Shown here one piece after another: positions 6,714 through 13,237 of a stretch of DNA of 15,067 bases. The notes below the pieces were generated by a model. It did not search any database, was not told where the DNA came from, and was given only the letters and a program-made list of their open reading frames with translations. Source of the DNA: Propionibacteriaceae bacterium (GTDB lineage: Bacteria > Actinomycetota > Actinomycetes > Propionibacteriales > Propionibacteriaceae); NCBI GenBank assembly GCA_031282235.1, contig JAITED010000033.1, forward strand, positions 1 through 15,067, written 5' to 3'. Both the position numbers and the translations under genes were made by a program. Every line of letters begins with the position of its first letter. The stretch's first letter is position 1.

Positions 6714-7253
6714 ATGTCACGCATTGGTAGACTCCCCATCCCCGTACCAGTGGGGGTTGAGGTTACGCTTGATGGTCGCTACGTCGCAGTGAAAGGGCCG
6801 AAAGGCACCCTGTCACGCACCATCAGCGAACCCATCAGTATTGAACAGCAGGGGGCGGAGTTGTTGGTGACTCGTCCCAACGATGAACGCGAATCGCGCT
6901 CACTGCACGGCCTCACCCGCACTCTGGTTGCCAACATGGTGACCGGCGTCACCACCGGGTTTGAGCGCCGCCTAGAGATTGTTGGCGTCGGTTATCGCGT
7001 CATCCAGAAAAGCCCCACTCAGTTAGAGTTTGCGCTCGGCTTCTCCCACCCGGTGATTATTGACGCCCCCGAGGGCATCACGTTCACCGTGGAATCCAAC
7101 ACCCGCTTCTTGGTGCAGGGCATCGATAAGCAGGTGGTCGGTGAGGTCGCGGCCAACATTCGTAAACTTCGCAAGCCCGAACCGTATAAGGGCAAGGGCG
7201 TGCGCTACTCCGGCGAACATGTACGCCGCAAGGTTGGAAAGGCTGGTAGGTAA
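6714..7253 (+). CDS. rplF: 50S ribosomal protein L6
   Basis: L6 has two similar domains and sits near the GTPase-associated centre and sarcin-ricin loop. The 179-residue protein has its usual length, opens MSRIGRLPIPVPVGV and carries LHGLTRTLVANMVTGVTTGF plus the L6 signature with PEPYKGKGVRY at residues 155-165. The ATG lies 15 nt past rpsH after a purine-rich stretch (GAGAGAGGGTAG). The stop is 3 nt before rplR. Confidence 0.98.
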   Translation: MSRIGRLPIPVPVGVEVTLDGRYVAVKGPKGTLSRTISEPISIEQQGAELLVTRPNDERESRSLHGLTRTLVANMVTGVTTGFERRLEIVGVGYRVIQKSPTQLEFALGFSHPVIIDAPEGITFTVESNTRFLVQGIDKQVVGEVAANIRKLRKPEPYKGKGVRYSGEHVRRKVGKAGR

Positions 7254-7256
7254 GTC

Positions 7257-7640
7257 ATGGCGCTCTCCTTGACGGTACAGAAACATCTGGCTACGAAAGT
7301 CGCTTCGCGGCTGAAAAGGCAGCAACGGGGACGGAAACGTATCTTCGGTTCCCCGGAGCGTCCCCGCCTCGTGGTCACCAAATCGGCTCGGCACACCCTA
7401 GTGCAAGTCATTGACGACACCGCCGGTCGCACGCTGGTTTCGGCCTCCACTATGGAAGCCGCCCTGCGGACACTCACCGGCGACAAGAGCGAGAAAGCGG
7501 CAGCAGTGGGTAAGCTGATTGCCGAACGCGCTAACGCTGCGGGCATCACCCAAGTGGTGTTTGACCGTGCTGGACATCAATATCATGGCCGTATCGCGGC
7601 CCTAGCGGACGCTGCCCGCGAGGCCGGGCTCGGGTTCTAA
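7257..7640 (+). CDS. rplR: 50S ribosomal protein L18
   Basis: L18 binds 5S rRNA together with L5 in the central protuberance. The 127-residue sequence shows RPRLVVTKSARHTLVQVIDD in its middle, AAAVGKLIAERANAAGITQVVFDRAGHQYHGRIAALADAAREAGLGF at its end, and a basic N-terminal region (RLKRQQRGRKR). Length and motifs are ordinary. The ATG follows the rplF stop by 3 nt and the gene is 16 nt from rpsE. Confidence 0.98.
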   Translation: MALSLTVQKHLATKVASRLKRQQRGRKRIFGSPERPRLVVTKSARHTLVQVIDDTAGRTLVSASTMEAALRTLTGDKSEKAAAVGKLIAERANAAGITQVVFDRAGHQYHGRIAALADAAREAGLGF

Positions 7641-7656
7641 CGGAAGGTGAGAATCA

Positions 7657-8250
7657 ATGAGTGAACAACCCCGTGAGGGTCGCGGACGCAACCGCGGTGA
7701 CCGTAACCGGGAGCAGGCTCCCGAGCGCGAAAAGAGCCCCTATCTGGAGCGCGTAGTGAGCATCAACCGGGTGGCCAAAGTGGTCAAGGGTGGCCGTCGC
7801 TTCGGCTTCACCGCGCTAGTGGTGGTAGGCGATGGCGAGGGCATGGTCGGTGTCGGCTACGGCAAGGCCAAAGAGGTGCCCACCGCGATTGCTAAAGGCG
7901 TGGAAGAAGCCAAAAAGCACTTCTTCAAGGTGCCGCTGATTCAGCGCACCATCCCCCATCCCGTGCAGGGCGAGAAAGCAGCTGGCGTGATGATGCTACG
8001 TCCCGCCGCTCCCGGTACTGGCGTAATTGCTGGTGGGGCGGCCCGGGCGGTGCTGGAGTGCGCTGGGATTCACGACGTATTAGCTAAAAGTTTGGGTTCT
8101 GCTAACGCCATCAACGTGGTGTATGCGACCGTCGCTGCGCTACAGAGTTTGGAACGCCCCGAGATGATTGCGCTGCGGCGCGGCAAGGCAGTGGAGGACG
8201 TGGTGCCTGCCGCTATCCTGCGCGCCCAGAAGGAAGTGGCACACGCATGA
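7657..8250 (+). CDS. rpsE: 30S ribosomal protein S5
   Basis: S5 acts in decoding accuracy and lines the mRNA entry. An Arg/Gly/Glu-rich leader of about 27 residues precedes the S5 double-stranded RNA-binding domain (LERVVSINRVAKVVKGG, FGFTALVVVGDGEGMVGVGYGKAKEVP). The C-terminal domain follows with GVIAGGAARAVLECAGI and SLGSANAINVVYAT. Total length is 197. The start has a GGAAGGTGAG Shine-Dalgarno. The stop overlaps the rpmD start (ATGA). Confidence 0.98.
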   Translation: MSEQPREGRGRNRGDRNREQAPEREKSPYLERVVSINRVAKVVKGGRRFGFTALVVVGDGEGMVGVGYGKAKEVPTAIAKGVEEAKKHFFKVPLIQRTIPHPVQGEKAAGVMMLRPAAPGTGVIAGGAARAVLECAGIHDVLAKSLGSANAINVVYATVAALQSLERPEMIALRRGKAVEDVVPAAILRAQKEVAHA

Positions 8251-8474
8251 GTAAAACCGCAAAATCCACCGCAGCTCCGGTGGTAGCCAAAATAAAGGTT
8301 AAGCAGGTGAGAAGCGGTGTTGGCCAACTGCCCGCCGCTCGCGCCACACTGCGCGCGCTCGGCCTGAAACGTATCGGTCACGAGGTTATCAAGGACGACC
8401 GTCCCGAGATTCGTGGAATGGCGAAAGCTATCCAACACCTCGTCACTGTGGAAACTGTGGAAGAGGTGAAGTGA
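8247..8474 (+). CDS. rpmD: 50S ribosomal protein L30
   Basis: L30 is a small protein that binds 5S and 23S rRNA. The family core runs from about residue 15 (AKIKVKQVRSGVGQLPAARATLRALGLKRIGHEV) to VTVETVEEV, about 60 residues. Here 14 Ser/Thr/Ala/Lys residues precede it, giving 75. The ATG overlaps the rpsE stop by 4 nt, which supports the longer start. The rplO start lies 1 nt after its stop. Confidence 0.96.
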   Translation: MSKTAKSTAAPVVAKIKVKQVRSGVGQLPAARATLRALGLKRIGHEVIKDDRPEIRGMAKAIQHLVTVETVEEVK

Positions 8475-8475
8475 C

Positions 8476-8919
8476 ATGACGTTAAAAGCGCATCATCTGC
8501 GCCCGGCACCGGGCGCACACACCCCCAAGACGCGGGTGGGTCGCGGCGAGGGCGGCCACGGTGGTAAAACCGCTGGTCGCGGCACTAAAGGTACTGGGGC
8601 GCGCAAAAACGTACCGCAGAACTTTCAGGGCGGTCAGATGCCGCTGCACATGCAGATGCCAAAACTGCGTGGCTTCAAGAACCCTTTCAAGGTGAGCTAT
8701 CAGGTGGTGAATCTGGATCGGCTCTCTGCTCTCTTTCCCGAGGGTGGCCAAGTTTCTGTGATTGACTTGGTTATTTTGGGAGCAGTGCGCGACGGGCATC
8801 CAGTGAAAGTGTTGGGTACTGGGGATATCAGTGTGAAACTGGATATCACCGCTGACGCTTTCTCCGCCACCGCTAAAGCCAAAATTGAGGCGGCAGGCGG
8901 TACGGCTACAGTCGAGTGA
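8476..8919 (+). CDS. rplO: 50S ribosomal protein L15
   Basis: L15 is a late-assembly protein of the large subunit that links 23S rRNA domains. The 147-residue protein has the long basic Gly-rich arm: HLRPAPGAHTPKTRVGRG, then GGHGGKTAGRGTKGTGAR (about 22-43), then QMPLHMQMPKLRGFKNP, and a globular end with LVILGAVRDGHPVKVLGTGD. It is usually followed by secY in bacterial spc operons. Here the next gene, 13 nt later, is an ABC permease, and no terminator-like hairpin lies between them. Confidence 0.98.
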   Translation: MTLKAHHLRPAPGAHTPKTRVGRGEGGHGGKTAGRGTKGTGARKNVPQNFQGGQMPLHMQMPKLRGFKNPFKVSYQVVNLDRLSALFPEGGQVSVIDLVILGAVRDGHPVKVLGTGDISVKLDITADAFSATAKAKIEAAGGTATVE

Positions 8920-8921
8920 GT

Positions 8922-8928
8922 AGGGAGG
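8922..8928 (+). promoter_or_regulatory. Shine-Dalgarno for the OppB-like permease
   Basis: AGGGAGG sits just after the rplO stop (8917-8919), with 4 nt between GG and the ATG at 8933. The spacing is a little short but workable. It shows that the permease is set up for translation from an mRNA that also carries rplO. Confidence 0.65.
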
Positions 8929-8932
8929 CACG

Positions 8933-9919
8933 ATGGCCAGATACATTGTCCGGCGGGTGTTGAACTACGTAGTGCTGCTGTTTATTGCGTGCTCGTTTGC
9001 GTATCTGCTGGCGGCTTCGTTCCTGAATCCGTATTCTGTGTACTTCGGTCGCCAACCACCGGTTGACCCGGCAGTGATAGAAAACGTCATGCGCGAGTGC
9101 AACCTGTCAGCTGAGGTGTCGGTGTGGAATCGCTACCTAACTTGGCTCACTAACATCTTCACGCACTGGGATTGGGGTTGCTCACCGCTGCGCGTCAGCG
9201 TGAACTCTGACATCGGCATTCGGATGTGGGTCAGCCTGCGGTTAGTGCTGATTGGCACTTTGGGTGGCATCGTCGTTGGCGTGTTGGTGGGGGCTTGGAC
9301 GGCCACTAGGCAGTATCGCATCCCCGACCGTGTTTATACGCTGCTATCCCTGCTGGTTATCTGCACCCCCAGCTTCGTACTCGGTATTGTGCTACAGATT
9401 TTGGCCACCAAAGTGAACGATGCGCTAGGCACCCGCATCTTTGAGTTTGTGGGCGAGAAAGGCACCGTCGGTGACTATCCCTTTGCCGAACTGGTGGATC
9501 GAATGCAGCACCTGCTGCTGCCCACTTTGGTGTTGATCCTGCTAACCTCCGCTAGCCTGTCGCGGATTCAGCGCAACTTGATGCTGGATTCTTTGGGGGC
9601 GGATTATGTACGCACGGCGCGCGCTAAAGGGTTGCCCAAATCTAAAGCGGTGATGAAGCACGCGCTGCGCACCGCCTTAATTCCCACCGGAACCTATGTG
9701 GCTTTTACCGTCGCTACCATGTTCGTCGGAGCTATCTACACCGAGCGAGTGTTCTCATTCCCCGGTATGGGGCAGTACTCCGTGGATGCCATTCTGGCGA
9801 TGAACGTAAACGGTATCGCTGCCACTACGGCGTTTGCTGGAGTGTGCGTGGTGTGTGGTGCCATCCTTTCCGACATCGTGGTAGCGATACTTGACCCGAG
9901 GGTGAGGTTGGGACGATGA
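8933..9919 (+). CDS. oppB: ABC importer permease, OppB/DppB class
   Basis: One of two membrane subunits of a peptide-class ABC importer (substrate could be oligo- or dipeptide, or nickel; not decidable here). The 328-residue protein has the typical MxRYIVRRVLN amino end and a first membrane segment about residues 11-30. An extracytoplasmic loop follows with two cysteines (C56, C83) that may form a disulphide, then five further membrane segments. The EAA loop that docks on the ATPase is at about 224-251 (DYVRTARAKGLPKSK...LIP), and TERVFSFPGMGQYSVDAI is a family hallmark. It overlaps the oppC-like gene by 4 nt (ATGA). The gene symbol reflects the class, not a tested substrate. Confidence 0.92.
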   Translation: MARYIVRRVLNYVVLLFIACSFAYLLAASFLNPYSVYFGRQPPVDPAVIENVMRECNLSAEVSVWNRYLTWLTNIFTHWDWGCSPLRVSVNSDIGIRMWVSLRLVLIGTLGGIVVGVLVGAWTATRQYRIPDRVYTLLSLLVICTPSFVLGIVLQILATKVNDALGTRIFEFVGEKGTVGDYPFAELVDRMQHLLLPTLVLILLTSASLSRIQRNLMLDSLGADYVRTARAKGLPKSKAVMKHALRTALIPTGTYVAFTVATMFVGAIYTERVFSFPGMGQYSVDAILAMNVNGIAATTAFAGVCVVCGAILSDIVVAILDPRVRLGR

Positions 9920-11007
9920 GCGAAGATTTGAGCCACCCGTTGGATGCCAGCGACGAGTTGAGCGCCGATGCTAGCGACGATTTCGCTGTGGTCACCCGTA
10001 TTGGACATGGCCGTTTGACACTGCGCCGTTTCTTCCGCAACAAGCTGGCAGTTTTCGGGCTGTGTGGGTTGGCGTTGCTGATTCTGTTGGCCATCTTCGG
10101 GCCGATGCTCACCGGCTGGGATTATTTAGAGATTGACAAGCGGGCATTCTTGAAAGCTCCCAGCTCGTCGCACTGGCTGGGCACCACCAGAACTGGCCGC
10201 GATGTGTTGGCGCTCACACTGCACGGTATGAGCCGCTCGCTCATCATCGGGTTTGTGGCCGCTACGCTGTCCACCCTGCTCAGTTCCACCGTCGGCACCA
10301 CGTCAGCGTACTTCGGCGGTTGGGTGGAACGAGTGCTGCTGTGGGTTACTGACCTGATGTTGATAGTCCCCAGCTTGCTCATCATCGGCGTGACGATGCG
10401 CGGCGGTCTCAGCGGCAATATGGCGTGGGTGGCGTTGGCGTTCATGCTGGGCTTGTTTGGGTGGATGACCACCGGCCGGGTGGTGCGTTCCCTGACTCTG
10501 AGCCTGAAGAATCGGGAGTACGTACTGGCCGCCAAATACATGGGGCTACCGGCGTGGCGTATCATCATCCGGCACATCCTGCCGAACATCTCATCGTTGA
10601 TGATTGTGGATTTGACGCTGGGAGTGGGCTACGCGGTACTCGGTGAAACGGGGCTTTCGTTCCTAGGATTAGGGGTGCAAGCTCCCGACACCTCGCTGGG
10701 TACGTTAATCGGTGAGGGCGCCCAGATGGCGGTCACTTACTCTTGGATATTCCTCTCCCCGGCTGCGGTTTTAGTGTTTCTCGTGTTTTGTATCAACGCG
10801 ATAGGTGACGGCATCCGGGACGCGCTGGATCCCTCCAGCCAATCCGGCGGCGCTGTGGGAAGAAAACTGCGCAAAGGTAAGGGCAGCGCTGAGAAGCAAC
10901 GCGCTGACGCTGCCGGTGTCAGCGCAGGGTTGCCCGGCGGCACGGGGGAAGCGGGAGGCATCGTTATCATGGAGGACAGCGCTACCCAAGGGGGTGGTTC
11001 CCAATGA
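9916..11007 (+). CDS. oppC: ABC importer permease, OppC/DppC class
   Basis: The partner permease of the OppB-like protein. The 363-residue chain starts with an acidic cytoplasmic leader of about 35 residues (Asp/Ser/Ala-rich), then the OppC N-terminal segment RRFFRNKLAVFGLCG leading into membrane segment 1 (about 44-64). HWLGTTRTGRDVLALTLHGMSRSL (about 86-109) is a family hallmark. The EAA loop is at 201-223 (EYVLAAKYMGLPAWR...ILP), and LGETGLSFLGLGVQAPDTSLGTLIGEG follows. After RDALDPS (301-307) a Gly/Ala/Lys-rich tail of about 55 residues is appended; most relatives end near that point. Both ends overlap neighbours by 4 nt, so its dosage is tied to the ATPase and OppB. Confidence 0.93.
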   Translation: MSEDLSHPLDASDELSADASDDFAVVTRIGHGRLTLRRFFRNKLAVFGLCGLALLILLAIFGPMLTGWDYLEIDKRAFLKAPSSSHWLGTTRTGRDVLALTLHGMSRSLIIGFVAATLSTLLSSTVGTTSAYFGGWVERVLLWVTDLMLIVPSLLIIGVTMRGGLSGNMAWVALAFMLGLFGWMTTGRVVRSLTLSLKNREYVLAAKYMGLPAWRIIIRHILPNISSLMIVDLTLGVGYAVLGETGLSFLGLGVQAPDTSLGTLIGEGAQMAVTYSWIFLSPAAVLVFLVFCINAIGDGIRDALDPSSQSGGAVGRKLRKGKGSAEKQRADAAGVSAGLPGGTGEAGGIVIMEDSATQGGGSQ

Positions 11008-13049
11008 GCCTGCTCAGTGTGCGTGATTTACAGGTGACTTTCCCCTCTGAGGCGGGGGATGTGCTTGCGGTACGCGGGGTCTCGTTTGACTTGGAACGCG
11101 GTCGCACTTTGGCGTTGGTCGGCGAATCCGGCTCCGGTAAATCGGTAACCAGCTTGGCCATCATGGGGTTGCACCCCGATTCCGCCACCGTATCAGGTTC
11201 TGTCACCTTGGATGGCGTGGAGTTGTTGGGAAAATCCGATGCCGAGATGAGCAAGATTCGTGGCAACCGGATTGCGATGGTGTTCCAAGACCCACTCTCC
11301 GCGCTCACCCCGGTGTACTCCGTGGGGGATCAGATTGCGGAGACCATCCTCATCCACAACCCCGAAACCAGCAAACGTGCCGCTTGGGAACGGGCGGTGG
11401 AACTGCTGGATATTGTGGGCATCCCGGATGCAGCGGAGCGGGCGCGCGCATTCCCATTCGAGTTCTCCGGTGGGATGCGGCAACGGGTGGTGATTGCGAT
11501 GGCGATGGCCAACCACCCTGATGTCATCATCGCCGACGAACCTACCACCGCGCTGGATGTCACCATTCAGGCGCAGGTGTTGGAGGTGCTGCAGCGCGCG
11601 CAAGCGGAGACGGGCGCGGCGATGATTCTCATCACGCACGACTTGGGGGTAGTCGCGGGCTACGCAGATGAGGTTACGGTGATGTACGCCGGACGCCCCG
11701 TGGAACAGGGCAGCAGCGACGACATCTTCTACCAACCCGCGATGCCTTATACCATCGGTTTGTTGGGCACCGTGCCTAGGCTTGACCACAAATCCGGCGA
11801 GCCGCTTCCCATCTTGGAGGGCAACCCGCCCGACGTGGTACATCTGCCCCCCGGCTGTCCGTTCGCGCCGCGTTGCCCGCTGGCCGCGCCGGAGTGCCAC
11901 ACGGCAGAGCCGGTGTTGCGTCCAGTGACGGCGGGTCATAGCGCCGCCTGTGTGAAACTTGCAGAAGTGGTGGGCAAGGGGCACAGCGAGATTTTCCCAC
12001 TGCCAGCGTTGGAGCGTACCGCGTTGGCTGGCGTGCCACGCGCCGAGCGCGATACGGTGTTAGAGCTAGTCGGGCTGCACAAGCACTTCCCGCTGTTGAA
12101 AGGCGCGCTATATCGCCGCCAAGTGGGAGTGGTGAAAGCCGTAGACGGTATCGACTTGGAGCTCAAGACGGGCGAGACGCTGGGTCTAGTGGGGGAGAGC
12201 GGTTCCGGTAAATCCACCACGCTGTTGGAGATTTTGGAGTTGTTGGCACCCCAAGCGGGTCGCATCGTGGTGTTGGGGCGCGATACCGCCACACTCACTA
12301 AAAAAGAGCGCCGCGCGATGCGCAAAGATGTGCAGGTGGTGTTCCAAGACCCGATGGCTGCGGTTGACCCCCGAATGACGGTGTTTGACATCATCGCAGA
12401 ACCGCTGCAAGCGTTCGGCTGGAAGAAAGCTGACGTGGAAGCGCGCGTCTATGAACTGCTGCAGTTGGTGGGGTTGCGCGCTGATTACGTTGACCGTTTC
12501 CCGCAGCACTTCTCTGGCGGGCAACGCCAACGTATCGGCATCGCCCGCGCTTTGGCGCTCAACCCGTCCATTCTGGTGTTGGATGAGCCGGTGTCGGCAC
12601 TCGATGTCTCCATTCAAGCGGGGGTTATCAACCTGCTGGAGGCGCTGCAGCACCAGCTGCACCTGTCGTATGTGATTGTCGCCCATGATTTAGCGGTCAT
12701 TCGGCACATCTCCGACCGGGTGGCGGTGATGTATCTGGGCAGTATCGTCGAAGTTGGCGAAGTCAATACGGTGTACGACGCCCCGGCGCACCCCTACACT
12801 CAGGCTTTAATCTCAGCTATCCCCATCCCCGACCCGAACGTGGAGAAAGCCCGGCGGCGTATCGTATTGGAGGGCGATTTACCCTCCCCATCCGACCCCC
12901 CTCCCGGTTGCAAGTTCTCCAGCCGCTGCCCCAAACTGGCGTTACTGAGCGAGTCGCAACAGGCCAAGTGCCACGCCACCTTGCCGGTTCTGGAACAAAT
13001 TGGCAGCGGCGACCATCAAGCTGCTTGTCACTTCCTGAAATTGCCGTAA
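11004..13049 (+). CDS. oppDF: Fused double ATP-binding protein, OppD-OppF class
   Basis: A single 681-residue chain holds both ATPase halves of the importer, which in many bacteria are separate OppD and OppF. Half 1 has Walker A GESGSGKS at 40-47, Q-loop Q95, signature FSGGMRQR at 154-161, Walker B IIADEP at 175-180 with catalytic E179, and switch H212. Half 2 has Walker A at 397-404, Q448, signature FSGGQRQR at 503-510, LVLDEP at 524-529 with E528, and switch H561. All catalytic residues are present in both sites. Each half ends in the oligopeptide/dipeptide-type C-terminal extension with four cysteines: C285, C291, C298, C316, and C636, C642, C656, C675. In DppD relatives such cysteines hold an iron-sulphur cluster; whether they do so here is inference. 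The gene overlaps oppC by 4 nt. Confidence 0.95.
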   Translation: MSLLSVRDLQVTFPSEAGDVLAVRGVSFDLERGRTLALVGESGSGKSVTSLAIMGLHPDSATVSGSVTLDGVELLGKSDAEMSKIRGNRIAMVFQDPLSALTPVYSVGDQIAETILIHNPETSKRAAWERAVELLDIVGIPDAAERARAFPFEFSGGMRQRVVIAMAMANHPDVIIADEPTTALDVTIQAQVLEVLQRAQAETGAAMILITHDLGVVAGYADEVTVMYAGRPVEQGSSDDIFYQPAMPYTIGLLGTVPRLDHKSGEPLPILEGNPPDVVHLPPGCPFAPRCPLAAPECHTAEPVLRPVTAGHSAACVKLAEVVGKGHSEIFPLPALERTALAGVPRAERDTVLELVGLHKHFPLLKGALYRRQVGVVKAVDGIDLELKTGETLGLVGESGSGKSTTLLEILELLAPQAGRIVVLGRDTATLTKKERRAMRKDVQVVFQDPMAAVDPRMTVFDIIAEPLQAFGWKKADVEARVYELLQLVGLRADYVDRFPQHFSGGQRQRIGIARALALNPSILVLDEPVSALDVSIQAGVINLLEALQHQLHLSYVIVAHDLAVIRHISDRVAVMYLGSIVEVGEVNTVYDAPAHPYTQALISAIPIPDPNVEKARRRIVLEGDLPSPSDPPPGCKFSSRCPKLALLSESQQAKCHATLPVLEQIGSGDHQAACHFLKLP

Positions 13050-13237
13050 GAAACCTTTCAACTTTACTTCATTAAGGGGTAACTGCGTTGCTTTTTGGGG
13101 GCCATATGGGGCAACATGGAAGATACTGCTTTATGTGTTGAACAACAGGGGTATTGACAAGGCTGATTGATTACAGGTTTGCCAGCTCATGGTGCGCGAC
13201 GCGGGGCAGTACCCGTCTAACTAAGGAGCGAGATTAA
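13050..13237 (+). promoter_or_regulatory. Gap before the substrate-binding gene, with inverted repeats and a -35-like site
   Basis: This 188-nt gap has no gene. It contains the palindrome CCATATGG at 13102-13109, inside a wider pair GTTGC (13087-13091) and GCAAC (13111-13115). A second inverted repeat, TGTTG at 13136-13140 and CAACA at 13143-13147, lies 6 nt before a perfect -35 hexamer TTGACA at 13154-13159. No good -10 box is found 16-18 nt after it; the bases there are around GGTTTG. GATACT at 13122-13127 resembles a -10 but lacks a matching -35. A separate promoter and repressor or activator site for the binding protein is plausible, not shown. Confidence 0.4.
13223..13228 (+). promoter_or_regulatory. 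Shine-Dalgarno for the substrate-binding lipoprotein
   Basis: AAGGAG precedes a GTG codon by 9 nt. The GTG at 13238 directly begins a perfect lipoprotein signal (MKKLIP...LSAC), so the site decides the start in the absence of a nearby ATG. Confidence 0.75.

Noticed and set aside
13052..13080. Possible terminator after the fused ATPase gene (AACCTT...AAGGGGT)
   Set aside because: Only 4 to 5 pairs can form with a long loop, and no T-run follows, so I do not call a terminator between the ATPase and the binding protein.
13202..13215. CGGG...CCCG mini-hairpin before the binding-protein start
   Set aside because: A 4-bp stem of this kind is expected by chance in GC-rich DNA and does not mask the ribosome-binding site.
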